A program made the translations under genes and the position numbers. The notes under the pieces were generated by a model. It was not told the origin of the DNA and ran no database searches. It worked only from the letters and a program-made list of their open reading frames with translations. DNA of 64,000 bases from Ascaris suum (taxonomy: Eukaryota > Nematoda > Chromadorea > Rhabditida > Ascarididae): contig CM024174.1 in assembly GCA_013433145.1 (NCBI GenBank), forward strand, positions 8,712,336 through 8,776,335, in the 5' to 3' direction. This document shows positions 32,382 to 50,648 of the stretch, in pieces; the first letter of the stretch is position 1; every line of letters starts with the position of its first letter.

Positions 32382-34076
32382 ATTAAAAAAGTCACACTTG
32401 AGCCATACTTCAGAGTAAATCCTCAAGAATGAAGGCACAAAGTCGGCGTGCTAATACCATCTCTTATAAAGAAAGCTATCCATATTCTTATGTGTTTCGT
32501 TAAATAACCTGTAAGATGACGCATATTGTCGTGAAGTTCACAATCATACCACCCAATAGATCGCGAATGAAGCGACGTCCTTCATTCCTTGATTCTCCTC
32601 TCCTCCGCCAAACGAAATTTTTTCATTTACTTCCATTTATTAGCAAATAATGAACAATAATACAGCATAATTGCACAGTTCGGAGGGAGCGGAGAAAGCG
32701 GAAGGGGCGGCAGAAAGAATCAAAGAATCTCCACGATATACCTCTGAATGAAGAAGTAATCGAAATTAACTGCAGTTGCCTCAGTGTTTCATAAATCCAA
32801 AGCACTGGGATGACCTGCACAGTCTGGGATAAACACAAGCACTTGCCAACCCCATCCAGCATATTTTGAATGATACATAAACGATCCCTCTCACAGTGCA
32901 TCCATCAATCGAAAATGAAAGAATAAATGTAATAGAATAATAATTAGTAAAAAAAAAAAACTCTGGACCAATGAACCAAAGGCGAAAAAAAAATGCGATT
33001 GCACTAAAAAAATTGAGGACATGACCATGTATATGCAAGAGGAACACCGCCCCAGCATCATTCAGTAGCGAAGACCTTTTTGATCATTAACGGCAATGCT
33101 CATTCTTCTTCCCCTGCATCTCTTAGCACATATTTACCGCAAAAAGAAAAATGATTCCGAAATCTGTGTTATCCACCCCATATCCATTAGATTGCTGGCA
33201 CGTTTCAGTGCTGTATTCCTTCCGTTCAAAAAATTTTGTAAAGTGCCAAACACAATGCAGGATGCGATATAAGAAGCAAATAAAAGAGAAACGAAATGAA
33301 AGCGAAACATAACAAAGTAAAACTACAACACAACAAAATAATAAAATCACTGGATAAAGAAGAGATCAGCAAAAGGCAATCATATTCACAACGAAATGTT
33401 GTAAAATCAAAATAGAAGAAAGTGAAGTGTCGATCTTCGGTAGCGAACTCATCTCCAGCATCGGCTGTATGAATGCTCATAACACTGAATAACAACTTCA
33501 TTCAACGACAACTCTGACTACTAAACTGGCTAAAAAATATGATAATCGACGAACTAGTTTTGAGTTCGAGGGACATGATGACTCCACACATCAGCAGCCA
33601 TAAATGGGCTTATCGAAAGATTACCGAAGACCACACGAATGCATCAACCAACGAAACCTTCATCATGAGATGTTTCGTCATCCACAACGGTGGAATGAAA
33701 GAGCCATCAAATGATTAAGCATCCAATATAGGCAAAAAGTGGAACAGAAGCACAGTCCGCATTGGCACAGAGGGTAATCAACACAGGCAAAGGGGCATAC
33801 TGTCAGTAGCCACAGTCATAGGCCAATCAGTGCACGTCTCGTGCCACGCATCACCATCAATCACGTAAGTAGGCCTAAGAATACGATCATCGTATTTCAT
33901 GTACTTCCTGAGAACAAGTCCGCGTCCGCCAAAAAGCAAAACAATCGGACCCATTCGGCCTTTTCATGGCCATGCAGGAAAACATTCAGTAGACAAAGTC
34001 AATTCAAAATTTTCGAGCAAATAGGTTTCTTCTCCCTCATCCACCGTTAGATTGCCTCTAAGGGCTCCGCGGCCAC

Positions 34077-34517
34077 ATGCTCCTCTGTAAGGTCCATCAT
34101 GCCCGACTAAGAGTAAAAATATCGTTTCACAGAACATCGATTCAAAACCAGCAAATGAAGCAAGTACTTCGTGACCCCGCAGTTGTACTGATCTCGTCAA
34201 CGCAACCGGAGAAACCCTACATGGGGGAATTTTTCGAAAGCCGCCTCATGAAACATTTCAAAGTGAGCTCGAATCCCCACTCGAAAGATTTGAAACGAGG
34301 ATGAGCCATATTTCCGAACACTTGGTTTTACTTAAACACTGATCATCAAATGGAGCATAGGGCAGTTCTTTGAAGTTTTCGAAATGTGATGGAAATATTC
34401 GAACATGCTGAGTGCGCATCCGTTATCCTATTGGATGCTGATGGTTGTACTTTCGCAATCAGCTATGCTTGCTTCCATGAAGCACCTGATCTTGCATCAA
34501 TTTCAAAAAATTTCTAG
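34077..34517 (+). pseudogene. Long plus frame broken only by two TGA codons, copy B
   Basis: One frame runs about 147 codons from ATG 34077 to TAG 34515-34517. Its only interruptions are TGA after KDLKRG (34305) and TGA before SFRNVMEIF. The last part, FEHAECASVILLDADGCTFA, looks like real protein. Copy A differs by three 2-base losses and one inserted base, which close this frame and open a 118-codon frame on the opposite strand (6352-6708). It is a decayed exon or chance. Family and strand are unknown. Confidence 0.25.
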
Positions 34518-36725
34518 TAAAACGAGTCGGAGTGACAGCCTGCTGTCGTCCCCGTATTAAAGTGTAAACTCAAGCCTCAAATCAACTTGCATTTCTTTTA
34601 ATAATAACAAACGGCGCATCTGCCAGCAACCCTCCCACACCCCCAGCACATGTTAATGACAAATTCACTTCTTCTGCACGAAGAAAATCCATTAACGAAT
34701 GAAATCGAAAAGATTTCTATGCAGAAGCAAGTGAACGCATTTGCATCGGCAAAACACCTCATCAATAAACCTTGCAATATCATAATTGCTCAACTTTTAT
34801 AATTTTACTGATGAGGATGTGCAAGTGTGTCGGTGCACATTTGGGGCAATTAAGTTGCTCATTCAAAACGTAAGATGCTATTGAATTGGAAGATGTGGCG
34901 CATTCTTGTTGAAAGCTTTCATATTGCGAATGATCACTCAACTTCCTTTAATGAAAAGCATCTTTGCAATTTCATAAATTTCATATTGGGGCGCATAAGG
35001 CTGTTCAATCAGTCAAAAGCCCTCCCCCCCCCCCCCACCTCTCCCTCCCGTGTGAATGTATAATTGTTAAAGCGCAATAAACTACTCTCAATCGATCACT
35101 AAAACCCAGTCTTCTCTTCTCTACAGCCAACTCAATCTAAGGTAAATCAGATACGCTACCGAAATGATAAGAAAACCTGTGAAGGATAAGGAAAACTCAG
35201 CGAGAGCGACTTGCATGAGATCCTCGCATTGATTTCGAACATCAACTGCGATCTGCCTCAAACTTCTCATCAATTACTTTCGGTTACAAGCGTCGCTTAC
35301 GTCTTGGTACCACTGAATGTATCTGCTGAATGAAAAGATTAGAACGAAATCAAAACATGCAAGCAATGAACGTCGGAGGTGAGAAAAAGAAAACAAACGA
35401 GCGCATTTAAATAAATAAAACAAAAAACAAACACGACAAACAAATAAAAAAGGAATGCGAGGGGATGGGAGGGGGAAAGCTGAAATTGGATTATAACGAC
35501 ACCCTGGAAACAAGCTATTGCCTGAAAACATCAATGAGCATCAAAACTTTATCATTCTCTATGTAGAACGCAATAAAATAAAATTTATGATTTTCAACTT
35601 ACCTCTCGTTCTGTCCTCAAAAATTATTCTTCATAAACACTCGTCCTCGTCATCTGAAAACGCAAAAATATTTTTTTAACGTATAAGGCTTTAAGCATGA
35701 AATTCGAAATTATGAGAAACACTAATTTGTTACATAACGTTTAGGCATAAAATTCGAAATTAAATTTCATATATAACGAGTTTAACCAAATTAAAATATA
35801 ACAGAAATTAATATATATAACAGAAATTAAAATCTGGGATAGTAGAGTTTAAATTTAAAAAAAGTGAAAAAGAGTGCCGAAATAAAAGAAGAAATAAAAA
35901 GAAACACGAAGAAATTAAATATAAATGCACACTTTTGCAAGTACAGATAAAGACAATGATAACTGCCTACATACTACAAAAAACAGCAAAGTACACTAGA
36001 CTGTACGAGTTACAAAAAATGCCCACTTTCCTATGTGCAGTCAATCTGAAGTATATTCTTTTATCACTGCTATAAACGTGACAGAGTACAGACGACATTT
36101 GTCAACTCCTGATACGGAAATAGGGTTGCTTGCCAGATGCAAGTCCATTTGAAATTAATGGGATCTTCATTAGTTGATCATCAACATCACGAATTTGTCT
36201 TTGAACCCCTCCAAACAGGGGTCCTAGCAATCACAAATGGATCATAGCATTCAAAGCAACGCAATGAAAAAATTGTCTTATAATGGTTAGATTTTGAACT
36301 GCTCAATGCTTCTTTAATAAGAGACGCATCTTATAATAATTAAGAAATCAGAATATGAATACAATTGTGTTTCTACTTGTACGAGTCCATCGATAAAAAA
36401 TAAAACAACGTGAGACGTGAAAAGTCGACTCAAAATTGTTAAAAATTGCAACGCGAATCGATGCAGAAAAACAAGGACACCACATGGAAATCGTCTTCAA
36501 AAAATACGAATCCACGATCAAACAAAAGAGACATCACTATTGCGACCCTTTCCGCTGCATAAACAACAAGTCCATTTGCCGTTAATGGGTCTTCACAAGT
36601 TAACCACTAAGCAGCCACATCACAGCTAACATCACCTAATACTCGGCGTAATATTAACCATGCCGGACTTAGCTAATTTATTATTTCACAGAGTGGTCAA
36701 CACGTGCAGTAAAAAAAAGAATATT

Positions 36726-36733
36726 TATAAAAG
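36726..36733 (+). promoter_or_regulatory. TATA box (TATAAAAG), copy B
   Basis: Same element and spacing as in copy A, upstream of the intact OTU-like gene. Confidence 0.5.
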
Positions 36734-36970
36734 CTCGGTCACCAAACGCAGCGATTGGTAATTTATCGATCCTTTCACCCTTATACAAGATGCTGTGCAC
36801 GACCTGCAATGGGCTTGATGCGACGCTGATCTACCGAGTTCTCGCAATTGCTACCAGAACACATCCTCTCTTGTACGATTCGCATTCTCTGTTGGAGAAA
36901 CAACGTGAAGTTATCGAACTTCAGCGATTTTTTTCTTCGTGATTCGTCTTTTTTCGTCGCGATTCTGAAG

Positions 36971-42042
<5,072 letters not shown>

Positions 42043-44205
42043 GCGACTGGTTAGCAAGTTCGATTTACTCCATTCGTAATTGACTTTCGGTTTTCACCAG
42101 CAGTTTTCCATCACTGGTATGTATAACGCAGTTTTCAACCAAGGTTTGCGTTTTATACCTATCTCCTTCTGAAATGGTAGTGTTGTTGCAGATTTGCGTC
42201 GCTATACACGTGGTTGCAATAGCTGCCGTCTGCTCCCTCGAATAATCATCGTTCTTCTCGACTATCCCTTTGCTACCTGAAGGTCGCAACGTTCGGAACC
42301 CTGCTCGGTGGTCATATCATTTGCCCATGGTCGCCGTTCTCGCATTCGCCGCTTCTCGTTGTCACCACGTTGTCTGCACGTCGTAAGGTTTATGGTGTCC
42401 TATGTTAGCCATAGATGCCACCATCTAGTGCACGCATTGCCCATCTCCCCTTCTCCACAGTGTTCACTTATGAGTTCGCAAGCAACAGATTCTTTTGGAG
42501 TCTGGAAGAAATTTTTAATGCACTACTTGTGTCGGGAACATAGCTCTGTTTTCATGCTAGTTGGAGCAGCCATTGAGGGTAGTTAAGCTCCTACATGACG
42601 CAACTCGAATAATTGCTGCTGCTGTTATGAATTAAGGGATCGAGCGGTCACATGCCTCATTGAAGCTCTTGCGCTCCAGCTGTAGTTGCATATTCATTTT
42701 CATTTGAAATATTTCGAATTCAAATTACTTCATCGACCTCGCTACCCCCTATCCGAAAATGCCGCAGCCAGATACAATTTCCCAGAGCCGCCCTCAGTTA
42801 GACCTAATATGACTACCCCGGAGAGTTGTTTGCAGCTCTCTGTCTATACCATCCATCAGAGAAATAGATGGGACTAATGTAAGTACACAGGGACCTAAAA
42901 TTTACATTGGAGCTGATTATTAAAAGCGATGAAATTTTAACATAAAAGACGCTGAAGGGTCGTTCAGCCTGCTGCCGGAAAAAAAATGCTTGTCTGGAAT
43001 ATGTAGAAGCTGTTGTCTCGTGGGGGAGGGGGGGGGGGGATCTGTCTCATGATACCATACTTACAAGTTTCATGCTTCATATGGGATTTTCACTAGTGAT
43101 TCCTAAGGATATCATGTGTAAGAGATTCTGCGCCTTTTGGAATGTTTGGGATGTGGGATTTCACTTGCATAAGGACAGATAAAACAGAAATTTGTAGTTT
43201 TTAATATTGTCAACAATAAGCATCTCTTACACTTGTCGTTCTCTGCATTAAAGCATTCCATAGGAGGCAGGATACAGATTTTGCGCAGATATGGCCAGCC
43301 ATCGGCCGTGCGTTTCGAATCCACGGCGATTTTTCTTTTGGAGGATCAGCAGGATGTGTCAAAGGCGATTAGAACGGAATCAACAGCAAGCAGGTTTGTC
43401 GGAAGGTGAGAATTTTACAAACGAGCGCATTTTTGTTTTCTTGTCTACTCTATTGATCTCTGGTTACCGTCAGTGGTAAGGAGATCATGGCTTCCATTTA
43501 TTTGTGAGCTGTTCCTCCCCCAAATTTCCCACCTCGCCCCTCCGAAGGACGGACGGTTCGTCGGCGAGTGCGGAAGAAAGCACAATGCTTGGCGTCTGGG
43601 ACACTGATCGAGAGACCCCGTGAAATCGGAGAGCTTCCTCTCTGCTATGAACGTCGTTCCTAACAGAAAGGTCAGTTGTTTCACTAATTCGGTGTTGAGT
43701 TTTTGAAATGCCGACATTAAGCAATTCCTGCAGATGTTTTCTTCACTTCCCTTTTGCGGTAATGGAACTTTTCGTTGCACTGCTCAATCAGGAAATGCTT
43801 GCAATATTTAGCCGCGGTGAGTCAGCTCCTTGTCGTTGGGCTACATGAATGCATGGGGCTGTAGCAAACAAACGTTCTTCAGGTTCAGTCTGCTTTTACG
43901 AGCAAAGACGATCATCTTGTATAATTTCACGATTGCTTGAAAATGGTCGTCTTTATATTTGGCTGGAAAGAAGTGAGGAGTTGGGGGAGGGGATTGCACA
44001 TGAAGGCAAAGCTCCTTCACGTGAGACATATGTCGATTTTAGATAGAATTATTCTCGCCTCTGCATAGATATTATTTTTCGTGAAACCAAAGAGATATCT
44101 CATAAGGATTTCAGATAAAAACAGTTTTTTGCTGTCGAGAGAACAGTTTTCTCCGTGGAGCGTTTTCTTATATTTGAAGCAAATTAGATATTCAAAAAAT
44201 CAGTA
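42043..44205. other. Downstream part of copy B unit with protein-like fragments
   Basis: Matches 14327-16489 almost base for base. It includes the candidate exon equivalent at 43264-43405 and a G-rich run near 43023-43039. Frame and strand of coding remain open. Confidence 0.4.
43264..43405 (+). CDS. Candidate internal exon of unknown protein, copy B
   Basis: Same borders, length (142 bases) and frames as 15550-15691 in copy A. Conservation is uninformative because the copies are nearly identical here. Confidence 0.35.
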
Positions 44206-44817
44206 GAACTTTCTCGGAGCTCAAGATCTGTCTTAGCTCCTGGAACAATTGTGGATGGAAATTGCGAAATTCTTCAAAAGTGCTGGAGGGCACAATTGCG
44301 GACGAGAATGATGTCGTACACCAACGTTTTCGGTGGACGACCAATTTGAGCTCTTTTCTGAATACATTTCATTCTCGGTCGTTGAAAAACATCAAAGAAT
44401 GAAAGATTTTTCAAATGGTTTTGACATCGATATACGTTGCGACTTATAAGGCATTTTTCTGACTTGTTGAATCTGTCAACGACGAGAAATGCAGCAGAAA
44501 TATTTTGCCTATTCGCTCAGTTCTAACGATTTATTCCATCGCAATTATTTTTAATGCAGAATCACAATAGTCAGCTTACACAATTTCTTATTGACTAAGA
44601 AAATGTGGAGTATTTCCAGATAACTTTTAATAAGAATATGTATTCACTCCTCACTGCATTCTGGCATTGATGATGATCTTTGTACTAGGTGATGTTTCAA
44701 CGCTTGTTTTTTTGTTCTACGAGTTAAATAACGACTTTGTTCTTTCTAAGTGGTCAGTTGACCGCTCAAGAAGTCCGTTGAGAAATTCTGAGTGGTCAGT
44801 CAGTTGCAAATTGCCTT

Positions 44818-45785
44818 TCTGTATCATCCTTTCTTTTTTTTTAAAACTTTCTTTCTGCTTCATCTTGCCGTTTTTTCCAGATTTTCTTTCTTCATCATCT
44901 CGTTCTGGCAAATCTTCTTCTCTATGATGTTTTTTTTGCAAATTTCCTGCTCCCATCATCAGATCCTTTCGCTACATCGCCATTTTCTTTTTTCCAGTTT
45001 TCTTTTCTACTTTATGTTTTCCTTTTGCTCTTTCTGCGTCATCTGTTACTCTTTGTAATTTTCTTTTCTGTGCCATGTTTCTTTATCGCAAATCTTCTTT
45101 CTGCGCCGTCTTTTCCTTGTTTCAAATCTCGTGCTTTCATCATCTTTTCCCGTTTTCCGAATTTCACTTCTGCATCACCGTTTCCTCCTTGTGAATTTCC
45201 TTGCCCCATTATATTTTCCTTTTCGCAGATTTTGCTCACCATCGTTTCTTCTCTAAAATTTCTCATCTGCATCATACTTTCATCGTTACAAATTCTCTTT
45301 CTACATCATCCTTCCTCATTCGTAATTCACTTCTTCCATCATCTCCTTCTTGCAAATTTCTTCTGTGCATGATGTTTTCCTTTTGCAAATTCACTTTCTG
45401 CAAATTTCTTCTCGCATCCCTCCCTTTTTGAGAATTTCCTCTCTGCATGATGTATTAATCTTTCCAGCTTTACTTTCGGCGCCATCTTCTCCTTGTTGCA
45501 AATTTCCTTCTACCGTTATCTTCCCGTTTTTCCGAACCTCATTTCTGCAACACTGTTGCCTCTTTACAATCTCCTTTGTACATCATCATTTCCCTCCTCC
45601 GCAAATTTCGTTCCTGCATGATGTTTTTCTTTCCTCAAATTTGCCCAACTTCTTCTTTCTTGTAAAATTCCTTCTGTACCATCCTTTTTTTACAATTTTC
45701 GTTCCTCGACCATACTTCGCTTATTGTCAACTCTCGTTCAGGACCATCGTTTCCCAGACGCAATTTCCGCTTTCTGCCATGAACC
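44818..45785. repeat. Degenerate 33-39-base minisatellite, copy B
   Basis: Partner of 17100-18060. On the minus strand it is open over 45275-45039 (78 codons) and 44959-44717 (80 codons). The latter runs out of the repeat into LQLTDHSEFLNGLLERSTDH, the sequence of the inverted arm. Confidence 0.85.
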
Positions 45786-46372
45786 CATAGATCACCGCAG
45801 ATGCATGGATGACCACAAACCAGTCACAGAGTCTTCGCGCTACAAGCCAATTTTTTATCCTCTTATCTCAGTACCTTCTGGAACATTTGACAGTCGCAAA
45901 AACATATTCTGTTGAATGAGGATGGTCCGGATGATTCATGACGGGACCTGAGCCGCGAAGCTCAGTAGTGGCGAAAGTACATGGGAGACTGTAGGAGCGA
46001 TTTTTCGAAACGAAATCTGAAATGCACGTTTCCACTGAACTCATAAATTTCGTTCAAATTGGGAAACATGAGTCTTCAATTCGGAATATACGAATGAGAG
46101 CACAAGGGATGATGTCCACAGTGTGCTTATTTTACACCACCAAAAAAAATGGTTTCAGAAAGATTCGCATCTCCAAATAGACGCCTGTTTACAAATTCTC
46201 ATGTCCCTGTCAGCAAGCTCTTGAAATTTTATTTGCTTCTTTTTTTTCCCTGTATTTATCAGTTCGGAGGCGTAGGATACTATTGTGATTGCCGCCTAAG
46301 TTTTCTTTTGTGCTACAAACATTTTCAGTTTCCTCCTCGCTCTAAGGTTCTACAAATTTCATGTTTGCACAG

Positions 46373-46538
46373 TCTCAAAACTTCGTATCACATCGGTCAG
46401 TTGAAACCTTTGGCTACCGTATTATGGGAGGATGAAGTTTGGTATGCACCTCGAAAACTGGGACTTGTGGTCACCGATGCATTACAGTGGTATTTATCTA
46501 TGTTGCGACGAAGGAAATTTCCAGAAAGGAAACCCTGA
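46373..46538 (+). pseudogene. Decayed exon inside the foldback element, copy B
   Basis: Reads GQLKPLATVLWEDEVWYAPR and continues through DALQWYLSMLRRRKF to TGA at 46536-46538. It is the counterpart of 18637-18757 in copy A. The upstream zinc-like exon (about 46030-46210) is frameshifted here, and its donor is GC instead of GT. Confidence 0.4.
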
Positions 46539-48388
46539 TGCAAAGAGGCAGTTTGCAACTGGCTGACCACTCAGAATTGCTCAAGTGGCTTCTTGAGTGG
46601 TCAATTGACCTGTCGAAAAAGACTCCTTATTTAGCTCGCAGAACAAATAAGCAAGTGTTCAAACATCACGTAGTACAAACATCATGAACAAGTGCTAGAT
46701 TCATTGTAGTTTGAGAGATGAGTGCACATTCATATTAAAATTATCTGAAATATTCACGTTTTGTTAGTCGAGAGCGTAATAGTTCGAGTTGACTGTTGTG
46801 ATTGTGAATAAAAAATAGTCGCAATACAAATAGTCGTTAGGACTGAACGATTAGGTTCATATTTTTCGCTCACATTTCCCTTCTTCGATGCCGATTCGAT
46901 AGGTCAAAAATGCTTTATATGCCGCAAAATATATCGGTATCAAAATCGTTTGAAACCACTTAAAGGTGCTTCATTCCTCATGTTCTTCAACAATCGAGAA
47001 TGGAATCTACTCAGAAAAGAGCTCATAATTAGTTGGTCTTCCGAAAATGCCTCTGTAAGGCGTCATCCTCGTCCGCAGTTGCGCCCTTCCTGCACTTTTC
47101 ATGATGTTGCGGCACCGTAATTTCAGTGCATAATTGTTGCTGGAGCTCAGCAAATGACAGCTTCCGAGGTCTCTTTGCTCTAGAGGAAATTCTGCTGGAA
47201 GCAAGCTCACTCTGTAGATGCCGAAATGGCGAGCTTAATGGATTCGATTCTTGTGATAATGTCTTTTGCTGAATATGAATTAGCTGTTGAAAGTCCGGGT
47301 AATGTTTATATCGAATATTGCATTTGGGAAATCTTAATGAAAGGTGTTTTTTAGGTGCGTTTTTTCTTCTGTCAATCTTTTACCTGCAAAGCGATGACTG
47401 CTCACGCAGTCATTCCTTTCCCGGTTAATTCTCTCTGCTCTCCTGAAATTCGTACCGTAGACACTGCTGACGACCGGCAAGTTGGCATTATTCAGTAATG
47501 CGTTACACGATGCTAAATTTTAGAAAGCAATCTAAAGCACTTTTTAAAATGTTTTTAGTGATATTTGAAGATAGAAGAGATTTGTGAAATACGGACTGAA
47601 CTCAAGGATAATAAGCTGTCGAGCTCTTATGACTAAATAACGTCTATACAGAAGGCACTTTCTCCTCGATAGCGGTCAAGTATTGCATCGAGAAGTGGCA
47701 AAGTGGTTGTTTGCCGTTGGCCATTTCCATCAGCAAGCGTTTCTCTCATTGGCAATTGTGTTACATAATATTTGTCGTGTATTGCATTCTCGTGAATTTT
47801 AGATTGGGTAAATCTGAAGCTGTTTTATTCATTGTGTGAGTTATCCGGTGAATACGCCGATGTGTCATTATCAAAAGCGACTAATAGGTGATTCATTTTC
47901 TCTCAGTCTCCTTATTGCGCTTCCAAAGGAACTCGACTGTTCTTCGTTGCAGTTTAGAAGATGTGCGTGTCTATCTAACATGAGGATTGCATTTCCGGCT
48001 CCTTAATGCTTTATTTTCAGCTTCTTATTCGTATAAGGTTTTTGACTATTCGTCATCATTTTCAGCTACCCGAGAATCTCAAATCAGCTTTTAAAAAATT
48101 TGCACATTAAAAAAACTTTGGCTGGTTCCCAAATTTTTTGTAGGCGAAGGTGTTTTAGAGTATTTCTCCACTTCATTTCTTCTATTTTTTCGAAATTCCC
48201 GTCCTTGAAAATACCTGACTCAGGTCATTGCTTCATATTTTTTACACACCTGACTGCAGTCATTGCTTCATATTTTTACACACTTTTGTGTTCACTTCCT
48301 CGTCAAAAGTGAACTATAGCGGCGTTTTTTTGCATATTTATGGGTATGCGCCCGTGTCCGGTAGTTTCAGCTCGGAGTCGCTGAATTC

Positions 48389-48584
48389 GGATGTATTCGA
48401 TTTGGTGATCATAGTGGAGCATAGTATAACCATGGGCGTATCTGCTATGCGTTCGGCCCCGTCTTCTTCCAGAAGAGTTACAACGTTGGGCCAAAAATTT
48501 GTACGCAATTTACATCAAAATGTGGCAAGTAGCAAGCAGAGGAAAACCCCGAAATTACGTTTGAGCGCTCTAGAAATTCCTTGA
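48389..48584 (+). CDS. Possible terminal exon of unknown protein
   Basis: Acceptor GGTAGTTTCAG, then an open frame reading SESLNSDVFDLVIIVEHS and a basic end (KQRKTPKLRL), stopping with TGA. The antisense frame is also open for about 60 codons, so the strand is uncertain. Confidence 0.25.
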
Positions 48585-48959
48585 TCAGATCAAGATAAAT
48601 TTCACACTTTTAAGGCGTTTGCCTCAATGAGAGCCGGTTGGAGTTGCACATGGATTGCACAGAGTCGTGCACGCTCAACATATCTAACCAACAGCAAATT
48701 TATAGGTTGTTTTACACTTGTAAAGGTGATTTCCAACCAAGGCGAAACCTGTACTAAAATATATAAGCTGAAAACAGCCCGATTCAGGACCTCTGAAACT
48801 GTCAAAAGAGCAAAAACAGTAGGTTTCATATGAGAAGAAAATCACTGCTTACTATTCCCTAATAACTTGAGTTGTTCAGGCCGGGCTCGCCGAATTCGAA
48901 GGCAGAAAATTTTGCACTCACTGGGCGCGATTTCCACGTCTGAAACTTTAATTCATGTC

Positions 48960-49358
48960 TCCTCAATCCCGAAGGAAGTGCAGACCGTGGTAAACATCTC
49001 TGCTCCTTTTCTGTTTGCCGATTTCATTCCCTTGCTGAGTGCAGCAATTCCCGCTGCGTTCGATGAGCTAACGTTCTCCCACAAATCAAAATCAAGCAAT
49101 AGTCAGACAAATTTTTTTCATGCCATCTGCCAGGACTCTGAATTGCTCCTCAGACATATATCGTGGTGGCTCGCCACAACTATTATGCGCTTTCGTAGGC
49201 AGACGAATACGTCTGCCATCAGCTGCAAATGCTATCTGTGACTTCGGGTGTATTGATAAACCACAGATTTCACTGAACTTTCCTTGCGCTGAAATATCTT
49301 CGGGAGCGTTTAGATTACAGTATACGTTTTTGCGGTCATCGCAGCGCGAATGTATCAA
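48960..49358 (-). pseudogene. Minus-strand frameshifted coding fragment
   Basis: The first frame reads CNLNAPEDISAQGKFSEICG and later EEQFRVLADGMKK. At a run of A residues near 49110 it loses frame, and protein-like sequence continues in the next frame (DFDLWENVSSSNAAGIAALS) to TGA near 48957. The composition looks coding. Source unknown; possibly a transposon fragment. Confidence 0.25.
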
Positions 49359-50548
49359 GCCTACCTTAAAGCCTTTGTCCTACACTGCGGCTTTGTTATT
49401 GAATATTGCTCGCCTGTTTGACCAACTTATTCGTTTCTGGTATCAAATGCACTGAAAACTAAGAAATATATCACCGGTATAGTCTTCAATAAGGTCGTTA
49501 TAAAACCCGACTACACTGCGCATCTTAAATTCTTCAAGCTTGAAAGTTTAGAATATTAAAGAGTAATACTTGATTTGGTACTATGCTACGAAATTATCAG
49601 TGGATATTCTGACGAATCCATCGATAGTGTCTTTGCTTTTGGGTGTTTCATGGCAGTTGCGCATTGCTGTCAATTGACACGCAGGACATGGTCACTGACA
49701 ATGTTCTGCACAGGCTTCCAATGCAGAGTGGTGCGGATCTGGAATAATATCCAAGAAAGTGTTATGGAGGCTGTGAATTTGATTGTATTTTTGTGTCGCC
49801 TGAAACTTTCAATCTGCGCTCATGTGTGAGAATGGTTTACCTGAAAAATTCGTCAGCTGCCAGATTCTAGGCGACTGATGCATTTATGTGTTGGGGACGT
49901 TTTGAAGTGCTGCTTTATGATATACGCTCGGATGACGTTTTTCTGACCATGCGCGTTTATGCTACTCTCTTGTACTCCACTAAGTACTGCAGTCTTCTTT
50001 GTTCTTCCATGAATAAAGATTCCTTGCACGTAATAAACCATATTTTGATTGTGCGTGCTTCGATTTGAAAAGGTTTCAATTTCGGTGCCGTTACTTTCTC
50101 TTTCCGATGTACACTTCATGCATGGTAGCATGAACGGAGTGTTTATTCCCCGGTTGTATTAAATTTCGTCGAGTCCTCACTTCTGCGTGGAAAATTCTTG
50201 CTAACTGCGATACATTTTTCATTAGCAGCCAACGGAGTGCGCGGTGTGCACTGCCTGAAAACCGCGAAGTTGTTGATATATTTCATCTACTGCTTTTCTA
50301 TTTTCATCGAAGCAACAAATGCGTCTAATGGTAAATAACAAATGCTGTTTTAAGAGAATATTTGGGTGTAGTGGCCTTGCTCTTACTCCTGTTGTATAAC
50401 ACAGCCTGTAATAGATAACGCCGAGGTATTGTGGTATTGTCAAAGTCTATTTAGCCATAAGATACCGATAATTTTCGATGTTTTTCGTTTGGTGTATACG
50501 GTCAATAAATGGAGAAGACGAACGGACGAGATGACATGTAGTGGCCTC

Positions 50549-50648
50549 NNNNNNNNNNNNNNNNNNNNNNNNNNNNNNNNNNNNNNNNNNNNNNNNNNNN
50601 NNNNNNNNNNNNNNNNNNNNNNNNNNNNNNNNNNNNNNNNNNNNNNNN
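50549..50648. other. Assembly gap of exactly 100 N
   Basis: A placeholder gap of unknown true length. Sequence quality changes abruptly across it: the right side has dense small indels. Confidence 1.

Larger units (their letters stand above)
44206..47165. mobile_element. Foldback-like element, copy B
   Basis: The left arm at about 44206-44840 and the right arm at about 46510-47165 are inverted relative to each other. The left arm and most of the minisatellite match copy A closely, while the right arm is strongly diverged from copy A's right arm. Confidence 0.6.
47416..50548. other. Single-copy stretch with protein-like fragments
   Basis: Two places look coding but stay unidentified. At 48389-48584 on +, a GTTTCAG acceptor is followed by about 65 open codons (serine- and lysine-rich) to TGA. 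At 49092-49358 on - there is an 88-codon frame, and after a run of seven A it continues in another frame toward 48960 (protein-like, ending FGIEET). Each may be a decayed exon. Confidence 0.35.
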
